A stretch of DNA of 10,757 nucleotides, from the NCBI GenBank assembly GCA_947371775.1, contig CANBQX010000061.1, positions 1-10,757 on the forward strand, read 5' to 3'. Below, one piece after another: positions 1 to 6,166 of the stretch. The first letter of the stretch is position 1. Each line of letters begins with the position of its first letter. A program made the translations under genes and the position numbers. The stretch is from Comamonadaceae bacterium. GTDB lineage: Bacteria > Pseudomonadota > Gammaproteobacteria > Burkholderiales > Burkholderiaceae_C. Under the pieces are notes generated by a model. It was not told the DNA's origin, searched no databases, and saw nothing but the letters and a program-made list of their open reading frames with translations.

Positions 1-448
1 CACCCCACACCACGCCCACATAAGGCACCCCCAGCGCCGCCATGCGCTTGGCCATGCACAGCACGGCGTGGTCTTTGCTCAGCAGGGTGGCGCGGTGGGC
101 CACTGCCAGGTCGATGAATTGCTGGTCGTCGGGGTCTTTGCAGGTGACACTGGCCTTGGGAGCGGGCGCTACTTGCACCGACAGCTGGTCAAACTCGGCC
201 AGCACCTCGGGGGCGCTGCGGCCGTAAAACGCCATGCGCTTGAGCACCTGCGGGTAGGTCAGCACACGGGCCAGCTCTTCGCGCATCGCCGCCGTAGCCA
301 GCCAGCGCGGCTGACCCCGTGTGATGGCTTCGCGCAGCGCTTGGTTGAGCTCCAGCGTGGCCGGGTCTTGAAACACCAGCAGGTCGAGCACGATGTTGGT
401 GTCCAGCACCAGGCTGGCGACGGGCGCCTCGGTGGACGGCTCAGACAC
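1..448 (-). CDS. PIN-domain protein, putative toxin-antitoxin toxin component (COG1569-like), partial at window edge
   Basis: My translation of the minus strand gives an open frame of 149 codons from a GTG at 448 to the left edge with no stop, so the C-terminal end is missing or nearly so. It has the PIN ribonuclease pattern: LDTNIV with the first acidic residue (D16), REEL (E57/E58) near the middle, and DPDDQ.FIDLA (D105-D108, D113) followed by LLSKD (D126). PIN domains use clustered Asp/Glu to bind Mg2+ or Mn2+ and cut RNA. The length and motif order fit the family named putative toxin-antitoxin system toxin component, PIN family. The GTG overlaps the end of the upstream methyltransferase gene by 8 nt, which suggests translational coupling. 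No strong Shine-Dalgarno is seen, and no ATG lies between the GTG and the first catalytic Asp. No antitoxin gene is visible, although one could lie beyond the edge. Target and toxicity are unknown. Confidence 0.82.
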   Translation of the reverse strand, partial: MSEPSTEAPVASLVLDTNIVLDLLVFQDPATLELNQALREAITRGQPRWLATAAMREELARVLTYPQVLKRMAFYGRSAPEVLAEFDQLSVQVAPAPKASVTCKDPDDQQFIDLAVAHRATLLSKDHAVLCMAKRMAALGVPYVGVVWG

Positions 449-1760
449 CGGGTGTAGCAGCGTCTTTGGCCATGCGACCAGCCACCATGTCGAACTTGAA
501 CAGACGGCACTCGATGGGGCCGTTCCACATGGGCACGCGGCGCGACTCTTTGAGCCTCATCTTGCCGGGCAGTTTCAGGTCGGGGGTGAGCATCCAGGCG
601 CTCCAGCCGCTGAAGTTTTTCTTCCAGTGGCTGGCCAATTGGCTGAAAAACTCGCCGCCGTCTTCGGTATGCGCCAGTTCGCGCGCACCGAAGCGGCCTT
701 GGGGCGCGTCTTCGTCGTCAAACGCATCGCGCGCCGCCTGCGCCGGGCGCCGCCCGGCACCGGCCACGCCGCCCACGTCAATACGCTCGCCGTAGGGTGG
801 GTTCAAAATCATCACGCCGCCGCCCGTTGCCGCTGCGTCAATCGGCGGCATGCGTTGCAAAGCGTCGCCACCCCGGAACTCGATCACGTCAGCCACACCG
901 GCGCGCTCGGCGTTGCGCTGCGCAAAGTCGACCATGCGGAACGACACATCGCTGCCGTAAATCAGCGCGGCCTGGCCGGGCTCGGGCTTGACCACTCCGT
1001 CAGCGGCTTCTTGCTTCATGGCCGCCCACTCTTGCGAACGGAAGGGCACAAACTTCTCAAAAGCAAAGTGGCGCAAAGACCCGGCTGCAATATTGCAGGC
1101 AATTTGTGCGGCCTCGATCAGCACCGTGCCGCTGCCGCAGCAGGGGTCGTACAAGGGCAGCAGGTCGTCGTCGCCCGAGGCCCAGCCGCTGGCCGCAATC
1201 ATGGCCGCAGCCAGGGTTTCTTTGAGCGGCGCATCGCCCTTGTCTTCGCGCCAGCCGCGTTTGAACAAGGGCTCGCCTGAGGTGTCGATGTAGAGCGAGC
1301 AGGCGTCGGTGGTCAGGTGGGCAAAGATGCGCACATCGGGCCACTGGGTGTTGACGTCGGGTCGCACGCCGCCCGAGGTTTCGCGAAAGCGGTCGCACAC
1401 GGCGTCTTTGACCTTGAGCGCTGCAAAGTTCAGCGAGGTCAAAGGGCTGTGCTGCGAAGTGACTTCAATTTTGATGCTTTGGCGTGGTGTGAACCAGTGC
1501 TCCCACGGCACGGCCATGGCGGCGCGGTAGAGGTCGGCCTCGCTGCGGTATTCGGTGTACGACACCAGCACCAGCACGCGCTGCGCCAGGCGGCAATACA
1601 GGTTCAGGCGCATAGCGTCTGAGAACGAAGAGCGCACCGCCACGCCACCCCGTTGTTTGGTGATGCAGCCTGGCGGCAGGCCGGTGATTTGCAAGATCTC
1701 AGGGGCGAGATAGTCTTCCACCCCGGCAGCGCAGGGAAGAAAGAGTTGGAGCTGGTTCAA
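441..1760 (-). CDS. THUMP-domain class I SAM-dependent RNA methyltransferase (RlmL/YcbY N-terminal-type, 23S rRNA m2G)
   Basis: 439-residue cytoplasmic protein that should transfer a methyl group from S-adenosylmethionine to a guanine N2, most likely in 23S rRNA. The N-terminal part (about residues 1-165) fits a ferredoxin-like plus THUMP RNA-binding module. The Rossmann methyltransferase domain follows, with motif I DPCCGSGT at 205-212 and the catalytic NPPYGER at 320-326. It matches the first half of E. coli RlmL and lacks the second (RlmK) methyltransferase half, so RlmL-like is safer than a gene symbol. I chose the TTG at 1760 because it sits just after the rpoN stop, has AGGA a few bases upstream, and gives a start (MNQLQLFLPC) typical of the family. 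An in-frame ATG at 1850 would overlap rpoN by 80 bp. Residues about 328-368, rich in Gly, Ala and charged residues, look like an insertion after NPPYGER. Confidence 0.88.
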   Translation of the reverse strand: MNQLQLFLPCAAGVEDYLAPEILQITGLPPGCITKQRGGVAVRSSFSDAMRLNLYCRLAQRVLVLVSYTEYRSEADLYRAAMAVPWEHWFTPRQSIKIEVTSQHSPLTSLNFAALKVKDAVCDRFRETSGGVRPDVNTQWPDVRIFAHLTTDACSLYIDTSGEPLFKRGWREDKGDAPLKETLAAAMIAASGWASGDDDLLPLYDPCCGSGTVLIEAAQIACNIAAGSLRHFAFEKFVPFRSQEWAAMKQEAADGVVKPEPGQAALIYGSDVSFRMVDFAQRNAERAGVADVIEFRGGDALQRMPPIDAAATGGGVMILNPPYGERIDVGGVAGAGRRPAQAARDAFDDEDAPQGRFGARELAHTEDGGEFFSQLASHWKKNFSGWSAWMLTPDLKLPGKMRLKESRRVPMWNGPIECRLFKFDMVAGRMAKDAATPGV

Positions 1761-1770
1761 ACGGTTTCCT

Positions 1771-3372
1771 TTAGAGCGCTTTGCGCAAACTGGCGGGAGC
1801 GATTTTGAGCCCCTCGCGGTACTTGGCCACGGTACGGCGCGCGCATTCAATGCCTTGCTCTTTGAGCATCTCGGACAACTGGTTGTCGCTCAGGGGCTTC
1901 TTGGGGTTTTCTGCCGCAATGAACTGCTTGATGATGGCGCGCACCGCCGTGCTGGAGGCGCTGCCGCCCGACTCGGTGTCCAGCCCGGAGCCAAAGAAAT
2001 ACTTGAGCTCAAAGGTGCCAAAGGGCGTGGACATGTACTTGGCCGTGGTCACGCGGCTGATGGTGGACTCGTGCAGGCCGAGTTCTTCGGCAATCTCACG
2101 CAAGACCAAGGGGCGCATGGCCAGTTCACCGTGGGTGAAAAAGCTTTTTTGCCGCTCCACCACCGCAGTACTGACCCGCAAGATGGTGTCAAAGCGTTGC
2201 TGGATGTTTTTGATAAACCAGCGCGCCTCTTGCAGGCGCTGCTGCAGCCCAGCGTGGCTGGAGCTCGATTTGTGGTTGCGCAGCACGTTGGCATAAATGT
2301 CGTGCACCCGCAGGCGGGGCATGACGTCGGGGTTGAGCTGCACCCTGAATTTGGGCGTGGCACCCGCTTTGTGGATGGCGCTGACCAGCACGTCAGGCAC
2401 CACGATGTTGCGCTCCACATCCACAAAGCGGCGGCCCGGCTTGGGCTCGAGCCGCCCGATCAGTGCAATCGCTTCGCGCACCAGTGCGTCACTGCCCACG
2501 CCCAGCGCCACCAGGCGCTTGATGTCGCGCCGCGCCAAAAAGTCCATGGGCTGCTGGCACACGCGCAGCGCCACTTCCAGCAGTTCGCGGCGTTCCTCGT
2601 GTTCCGGCGTATCGCCCTCCAGCCCCGCCAGCAAGGCGCGCACTTGCAGACGCAGGCATTCGCCCAGGTCGCGAGCGCCCACGCCCACCGGCTCCAGGCT
2701 GTGCAGCAGGCCCAGCGCCACGGTGAAGTGGTGCACCAGGTCTTCGATTTGTTCCAGGTCGTCGCCCGCCAGGCTTTGGGCCAAAGATTCGAGTGGGTCT
2801 TCGAGGTAGCCGTCGTCGTTGAGCGACTCGATCAAAAACCGCAGGGCAGCACTGTCGGTGTCGCTCAAACGCAGGCGCAGGGCCTGGCGCAGCAAGTGCG
2901 CTTGCAGCGACTCCTGCACCCGTGCGAGCTCGGTGGCGTCTTTGTCTTCGGTGTCACCCAGGTTGTTGGTGCGCGCAGGGGCATCGCCACCCCATTCGCC
3001 GTCGTCGGGCGTGGTCTCGGTGGTGCCATCGCCTTCCCAGCTCACGCCGTCGTCACCCGGCTCGGCGCTCAGGGGGGTGGCGTCCTGGTCCGTGTTGTCG
3101 CTGCTGCTTGTGGTTGAAAAATCGGTGGTGGTGCTGGGCGCGAATTCGCTGATGCGGTCGCCTTCGCTCACCGGCATGTCGGCTTGCGCCAGGCCGTACT
3201 GTTCGCGTTCTGCGGCCTCGTGGTCCATCTCCAGAAAAGGATTGGCTTCGAGCATTTGCTCGATCTCCTGGCCGAGTTCCAGCGTCGAGAGTTGCAGCAA
3301 GCGGATGGACTGCTGCAACTGGGGCGTGAGCGCCAGATGCTGAGAGACGCGAAGTGAAAGGCCTTGGCGCAT
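1771..3372 (-). CDS. rpoN: RNA polymerase sigma-54 factor RpoN
   Basis: 533-residue alternative sigma factor that directs RNA polymerase to -24/-12 promoters and needs AAA+ enhancer-binding activators. Region I (residues 1-48) is the Gln/Leu-rich activator-response segment, including LALTPQLQQSIRLLQLS. Region II (about 50-150) is an acidic, Thr/Ser/Asp-rich linker, long for the family, as E. coli RpoN has 477 residues. The core-binding domain spans about 150-330, and the helix-turn-helix is at about 424-443 (EIAEELGLHESTISRVT). The RpoN box ARRTVAKYRE at 511-520 recognises the -24 element and is intact. The gene starts 6 bp after the lptB stop with only a weak ribosome-binding site, so translation is probably coupled to lptB. 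An rpoN gene after lptA-lptB is a common proteobacterial order. The hpf and ptsN genes often found downstream are absent here. Confidence 0.97.
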   Translation of the reverse strand: MRQGLSLRVSQHLALTPQLQQSIRLLQLSTLELGQEIEQMLEANPFLEMDHEAAEREQYGLAQADMPVSEGDRISEFAPSTTTDFSTTSSSDNTDQDATPLSAEPGDDGVSWEGDGTTETTPDDGEWGGDAPARTNNLGDTEDKDATELARVQESLQAHLLRQALRLRLSDTDSAALRFLIESLNDDGYLEDPLESLAQSLAGDDLEQIEDLVHHFTVALGLLHSLEPVGVGARDLGECLRLQVRALLAGLEGDTPEHEERRELLEVALRVCQQPMDFLARRDIKRLVALGVGSDALVREAIALIGRLEPKPGRRFVDVERNIVVPDVLVSAIHKAGATPKFRVQLNPDVMPRLRVHDIYANVLRNHKSSSSHAGLQQRLQEARWFIKNIQQRFDTILRVSTAVVERQKSFFTHGELAMRPLVLREIAEELGLHESTISRVTTAKYMSTPFGTFELKYFFGSGLDTESGGSASSTAVRAIIKQFIAAENPKKPLSDNQLSEMLKEQGIECARRTVAKYREGLKIAPASLRKAL

Positions 3373-3378
3373 GCCGGG

Positions 3379-4164
3379 TTACATCTTGAAGTTCTCGCCC
3401 AGATAGACCCGGCGCACGTCGGCGTTGTGGACTATCTCGGACGGTGTGCCCTGCGCCAGCACCTGGCCGTCGCTGATGATGTATGCGTGGTCACAAATAC
3501 CCAGCGTTTCGCGCACGTTGTGGTCGGTGATCAAGACGCCGATGTTGCGACTCTTGAGAAAATTGATGATGCGCTGGATCTCAATCACCGCAATCGGGTC
3601 GATGCCGGCAAAGGGCTCGTCGAGCAAGATAAAGCGGGGCTGGGTGGCCAAGGCGCGAGCGATCTCTACCCGGCGGCGCTCGCCTCCGGAGAGCGACAAG
3701 GCACTGGACTCGCGCAAGTGGTCCACACGCAGGTCTTGCAGCAAGGCGGTGAGGCGCGACTCAATCTCGACGGACGTCAAGGCTTTGCCATCCGCACCGC
3801 GCTGCAGTTCCAGCACCGCGCGCACGTTGTCTTCGACATTGAGCTTGCGAAAAATCGACGCTTCCTGTGGCAAGTAGCCCAAACCCAAACGGGCGCGCCG
3901 GTGGATGGGCATGTGTTCAATGCGTTGGCCGTCGATCGTGATCTGGCCGGCACTGGCGCGCAGCAGCCCGACGATCATGTAGAACGAAGTCGTCTTGCCC
4001 GCGCCATTGGGGCCCAGCAGCCCGACGACCTCGCCGGTGCGAACGGCCAGAGACACATCACGCACGACCTGGCGCTTGCCATAGGCGCGCTGCAAATGCG
4101 TGGCTTCCAGCACCCCCACCGCCGCAGCAGGCGTGGGCGTCACGCTGGCGGCGTCTGCATTCAT
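3379..4164 (-). CDS. lptB: LPS export ABC transporter ATP-binding protein LptB
   Basis: 261-residue cytoplasmic ATPase that, as a dimer with LptF and LptG, extracts lipopolysaccharide from the inner membrane and pushes it along the Lpt bridge. All ABC motifs are present: Walker A GPNGAGKTT (51-59), Q-loop Q100 in YLPQEASIF, signature LSGGERRR (158-165), Walker B FILLDEP (178-184) and switch histidine H215 in ITDHNVRET. The sequence GLGYLPQEASIFRKLNVEDN is characteristic of LptB rather than of branched-chain amino-acid transporters. The ATG overlaps the lptA stop as ATGA, indicating translational coupling. The N-terminus is about 17 residues longer than the E. coli protein and Ala/Pro-rich; no better internal start is evident. 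LptF and LptG are not in the window. Confidence 0.96.
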   Translation of the reverse strand: MNADAASVTPTPAAAVGVLEATHLQRAYGKRQVVRDVSLAVRTGEVVGLLGPNGAGKTTSFYMIVGLLRASAGQITIDGQRIEHMPIHRRARLGLGYLPQEASIFRKLNVEDNVRAVLELQRGADGKALTSVEIESRLTALLQDLRVDHLRESSALSLSGGERRRVEIARALATQPRFILLDEPFAGIDPIAVIEIQRIINFLKSRNIGVLITDHNVRETLGICDHAYIISDGQVLAQGTPSEIVHNADVRRVYLGENFKM

Positions 4165-4697
4165 GGCGTCTTGCCTTCCGGCTTGGGGGTGAGCGTGGCG
4201 CGCACCCGGCCTTTGACGGCGGAACCTGCGGCAGTGCCGTCCACACTGAATTTATCGGTCAGGTTTTCGTAAACGATGACGGCGCCGCTGACCTCGTCTG
4301 CCAGGGTGTTGCCCCGGTAGCGGCGCAGCACGGCGCTCTTTTCAAAACGCACGGTATCGGCCTTGCCGTTGTACACCAGTGTTTCGCTTTGGCCTTCGAT
4401 GAATTCATCCACGCCATCGCGTTTCTGGCGAAAAAAAGCGGGTTCGGCGGCCGTGCCGGTGACGATGCCGTACTGGTAGCCCTCCGGGTCCTGGCGCACT
4501 TCGAGCTTGGCACCCCGGATGGTGATGCTGCCTTTGGTCACCACCACCTTGCCGGTAAAGACGGTGGTTTGCTGCACATCGTCATAGCGCAGCAGGTCGG
4601 CGTCGACATTCATGGGTTTGCTGCGGTCGGTCTTTTCGGCCCAGGCCGCAGGCAGCATTGCCCCCAGGAGCAGCAGTGCAGGCAAAAGTTTTTTCAT
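4161..4697 (-). CDS. lptA: LPS transport periplasmic protein LptA
   Basis: 178-residue periplasmic protein that forms the beta-jellyroll bridge carrying lipopolysaccharide from LptC in the inner membrane to LptD/E in the outer membrane. Residues 1-20 are a signal peptide (MKKLLPALLLL core, cleavage expected after AWA). The OstA/LptA domain covers about 27-150 and shows the family signatures: KPMNVDAD, VFTGKVVVTKGSITIRG, and later FIEGQSETLVYNGKADTV. The C-terminal tail is basic and Pro-rich. It overlaps lptB by 4 nt. lptC, often directly upstream in betaproteobacteria, is missing here: the next gene upstream is dsbA after a 92-bp gap. The ATG at 4697 has no good Shine-Dalgarno, but the signal peptide fixes the start. 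Confidence 0.93.
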   Translation of the reverse strand: MKKLLPALLLLGAMLPAAWAEKTDRSKPMNVDADLLRYDDVQQTTVFTGKVVVTKGSITIRGAKLEVRQDPEGYQYGIVTGTAAEPAFFRQKRDGVDEFIEGQSETLVYNGKADTVRFEKSAVLRRYRGNTLADEVSGAVIVYENLTDKFSVDGTAAGSAVKGRVRATLTPKPEGKTP

Positions 4698-4720
4698 AAA
4701 GGCACGAAAATTGCTGTGGG

Positions 4721-4751
4721 CATGTTCGTTGCATTGTAGCCACCGAACATG
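4721..4751. promoter_or_regulatory. Inverted repeat CATGTTCG-N15-CGAACATG around the putative lptA -10 box
   Basis: Perfect 8-bp arms lie at 4721-4728 and 4744-4751, with about 23 bp between arm centres, close to two helical turns. On the minus strand the 15-nt spacer holds TACAAT (4738 to 4733), a good -10 hexamer placed 35 bp before the lptA ATG. No clear -35 hexamer is visible at the proper distance, so an activator would make sense. Site geometry suggests a dimeric regulator binding at the lptA promoter. The regulator is unknown and the element is inferred from sequence only. Confidence 0.45.
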
Positions 4752-4784
4752 GGGCCGCGTGCCCCGGGCGCCGAGACTGGCGCC
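4751..4784 (-). terminator. Tandem GC hairpins downstream of dsbA, weak terminator candidate
   Basis: Five bases after the dsbA stop the minus strand has GGCGCC-AGTCTC-GGCGCC (4784 to 4767) and then GGGGC-ACGCG-GCCCC (4765 to 4751). Both can form stable stems. Neither is followed by a T run, so intrinsic termination is uncertain. They may instead protect the 3' end of the argS-SPOR-dsbA message or separate it from lptA. The second stem shares one base with the lptA inverted repeat. Confidence 0.35.
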
Positions 4785-4789
4785 TGGTT

Positions 4790-5479
4790 TTATGGCTTTT
4801 TGGCGGCTTTGGCGGCCGGTGCTGCTTTGCCACCTTTGGGGCGCTGGTCTTCAACCAGAGCGTCCACCACTTGCAGCGCGCGCTCCATGCTTTTGGCCAA
4901 CTGGCCATCGGTGTAGAAGCGTCCGGCAATACCCAGCGCGGGCACGCCTTCGACCTTGTAGGCGTTTTGTAGCTGCGAGGCCCGCTGCGCGCTGGTGACC
5001 ACACCAAAGGAGTTGTAGGCGGTCAAAAACTTGGCGCTGTCCACGCCGTTTTTGCCCATCCATTCCACGATGGCGTCGCCATTGGCCAGTTTGAGCTTGT
5101 CCACATGGATCGCAGCAAACACCTTGGCATGCATTTTCTCAACCAGGCCCATGGTCTCCAGCGCGTAGTACAGGCGTTGCTGCGGCACAAAGCTGGCATT
5201 GAAGGCAATCGGCACGCGCTTGAAGACCACGTCTTTGGGCAGTTGCTTGACCCAGGCGCTCAAGGTCGGTTCAAAGGCATTGCAATGCGGGCAGCTGTAC
5301 CAAAAGAACTCAATCACTTCCACTTTGCCGGCCGGGGCATCCACCGAGGCGGGGGTTTCCAGCACCATGTAGTCGGTGCCCGCCACCGGCTTTTGCGCCT
5401 GGGCTTGCGCCGAGAGGCCAGCACCGAGTGCGGTCAGTGCGACCAGGGCTTGTGAAAATTCGCGGCGTTGTAGCGTCAT
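4790..5479 (-). CDS. dsbA: Thiol:disulfide interchange protein, DsbA family
   Basis: 229-residue periplasmic thioredoxin-fold oxidase that introduces disulfides into exported proteins and is normally reoxidised by DsbB. The redox site is CPHC at 63-66, preceded by EFFWYS, as in DsbA/DsbL. The cis-proline loop is VEGVP with Pro180. The N-terminus (about 1-28) is an export signal ending in AQA; it contains RREFS, so it resembles a twin-arginine signal, though it could also be a Sec signal with two arginines. Residues 214-229 form a Lys/Ala/Pro tail of unknown role. GGAG stands 5 nt before the ATG. It is third in a probable argS-SPOR-dsbA operon, 39 bp after the SPOR gene. No dsbB is in the window. 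Confidence 0.93.
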   Translation of the reverse strand: MTLQRREFSQALVALTALGAGLSAQAQAQKPVAGTDYMVLETPASVDAPAGKVEVIEFFWYSCPHCNAFEPTLSAWVKQLPKDVVFKRVPIAFNASFVPQQRLYYALETMGLVEKMHAKVFAAIHVDKLKLANGDAIVEWMGKNGVDSAKFLTAYNSFGVVTSAQRASQLQNAYKVEGVPALGIAGRFYTDGQLAKSMERALQVVDALVEDQRPKGGKAAPAAKAAKKP

Positions 5480-5518
5480 ACAGACTCCAAAAAAACGGAT
5501 ACGTTGAAGCGGCGCGCT

Positions 5519-6145
5519 TTAGCGCTGCACTTTGACCAGGGCGGTTTCATTGCCCGCTTTTTCAAGCTTGTCGTTGGCGCGCTCAGCGTCCTCAAGCTTG
5601 TCAAAAGGGCCCACGCGCACCCTGAACAGGGGGCGACCCCCTTGTTCACGTTCGGTGATCTTGGCGTCCACGCCCGACAGCGCGAGCTTGGCACGGCGGG
5701 CTTGGGCATCTTCAGCGGTTCTGAAAGCGCCCACTTGCACATAAAAAGCCACTTGCGGTGCATCGGCGGTTGCCCCCTTGGACTTGGCCAAGGCGCCTAT
5801 GGGGTCCGCGCTGGCAGCGGCTTTTTCCTCGGCTTTGGTGGGAGCAGGTGCTGCGGGTGCGGCGGGGGTCGGAGGCGTGCTGCTGATCGCCGGTGCGGCA
5901 TCCGAACTCGCAGCGTCGGCGCCGGAGGCTTTGGCGGCGGGTTTGCCTGAAAGCAGGGCGTTGGGATCCCAATCCTTGTTCTTTTTGGTCTCTGCGTCGT
6001 TTTGATCGGCGCCGCGCATCAAGCCTTTGTTCACAAAAGGCAGGGGGACTTTGGTGACATAGATAGACACGCCCAGCGCAATACCCAGGCCCACCAAGAG
6101 GCCCACAATAAAGCCCAAAATCGTTCCGCCGCGCTGACTTTTCAT
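5519..6145 (-). CDS. SPOR-domain inner-membrane protein (FtsN/DedD-like)
   Basis: 208-residue bitopic protein. A short basic N-terminus (MKSQRGG) is followed by a Gly/Leu/Val membrane segment at about 8-30. A long Ala/Pro/Lys-rich periplasmic linker runs from about 40 to 130. A C-terminal SPOR domain covers about 133-207, with the two paired motifs FYVQVGAF and FRVRVGPF. SPOR domains bind glycan strands stripped of stem peptides at the division septum, so a septal or cell-wall role is likely. The architecture is like FtsN and DedD, but I cannot tell whether it is the true FtsN. The gene lies 21 bp after argS with a purine-rich GCGGA ahead of the ATG, so it is probably cotranscribed. Confidence 0.9.
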   Translation of the reverse strand: MKSQRGGTILGFIVGLLVGLGIALGVSIYVTKVPLPFVNKGLMRGADQNDAETKKNKDWDPNALLSGKPAAKASGADAASSDAAPAISSTPPTPAAPAAPAPTKAEEKAAASADPIGALAKSKGATADAPQVAFYVQVGAFRTAEDAQARRAKLALSGVDAKITEREQGGRPLFRVRVGPFDKLEDAERANDKLEKAGNETALVKVQR

Positions 6146-6166
6146 GGTTTTTTCCGCCCCAGAGAT

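Noticed and set aside
393..1280. Plus-strand frame of 295 codons antisense to the methyltransferase
   Set aside because: Shadow of the minus-strand gene, with composition typical of an antisense frame.
2358..2372. Sigma-54-like site TGGCAC-N5-TTGT on the plus strand inside rpoN
   Set aside because: The critical -12 GC is GT, it lies antisense within a coding region and no plus-strand gene follows.
1855..3117. Long plus-strand open frame (420 codons) antisense to rpoN
   Set aside because: It is rich in His, Gln, Arg and Ala with no domain sense and mirrors the well-supported rpoN gene. High-GC codon use creates such antisense frames.
5507..5519. Small hairpin at the end of the SPOR gene followed later by seven Ts on the minus strand
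   Set aside because: The stem is only 5 bp and the T run is about 10 bases away, next to the dsbA Shine-Dalgarno, so it is not a convincing terminator.
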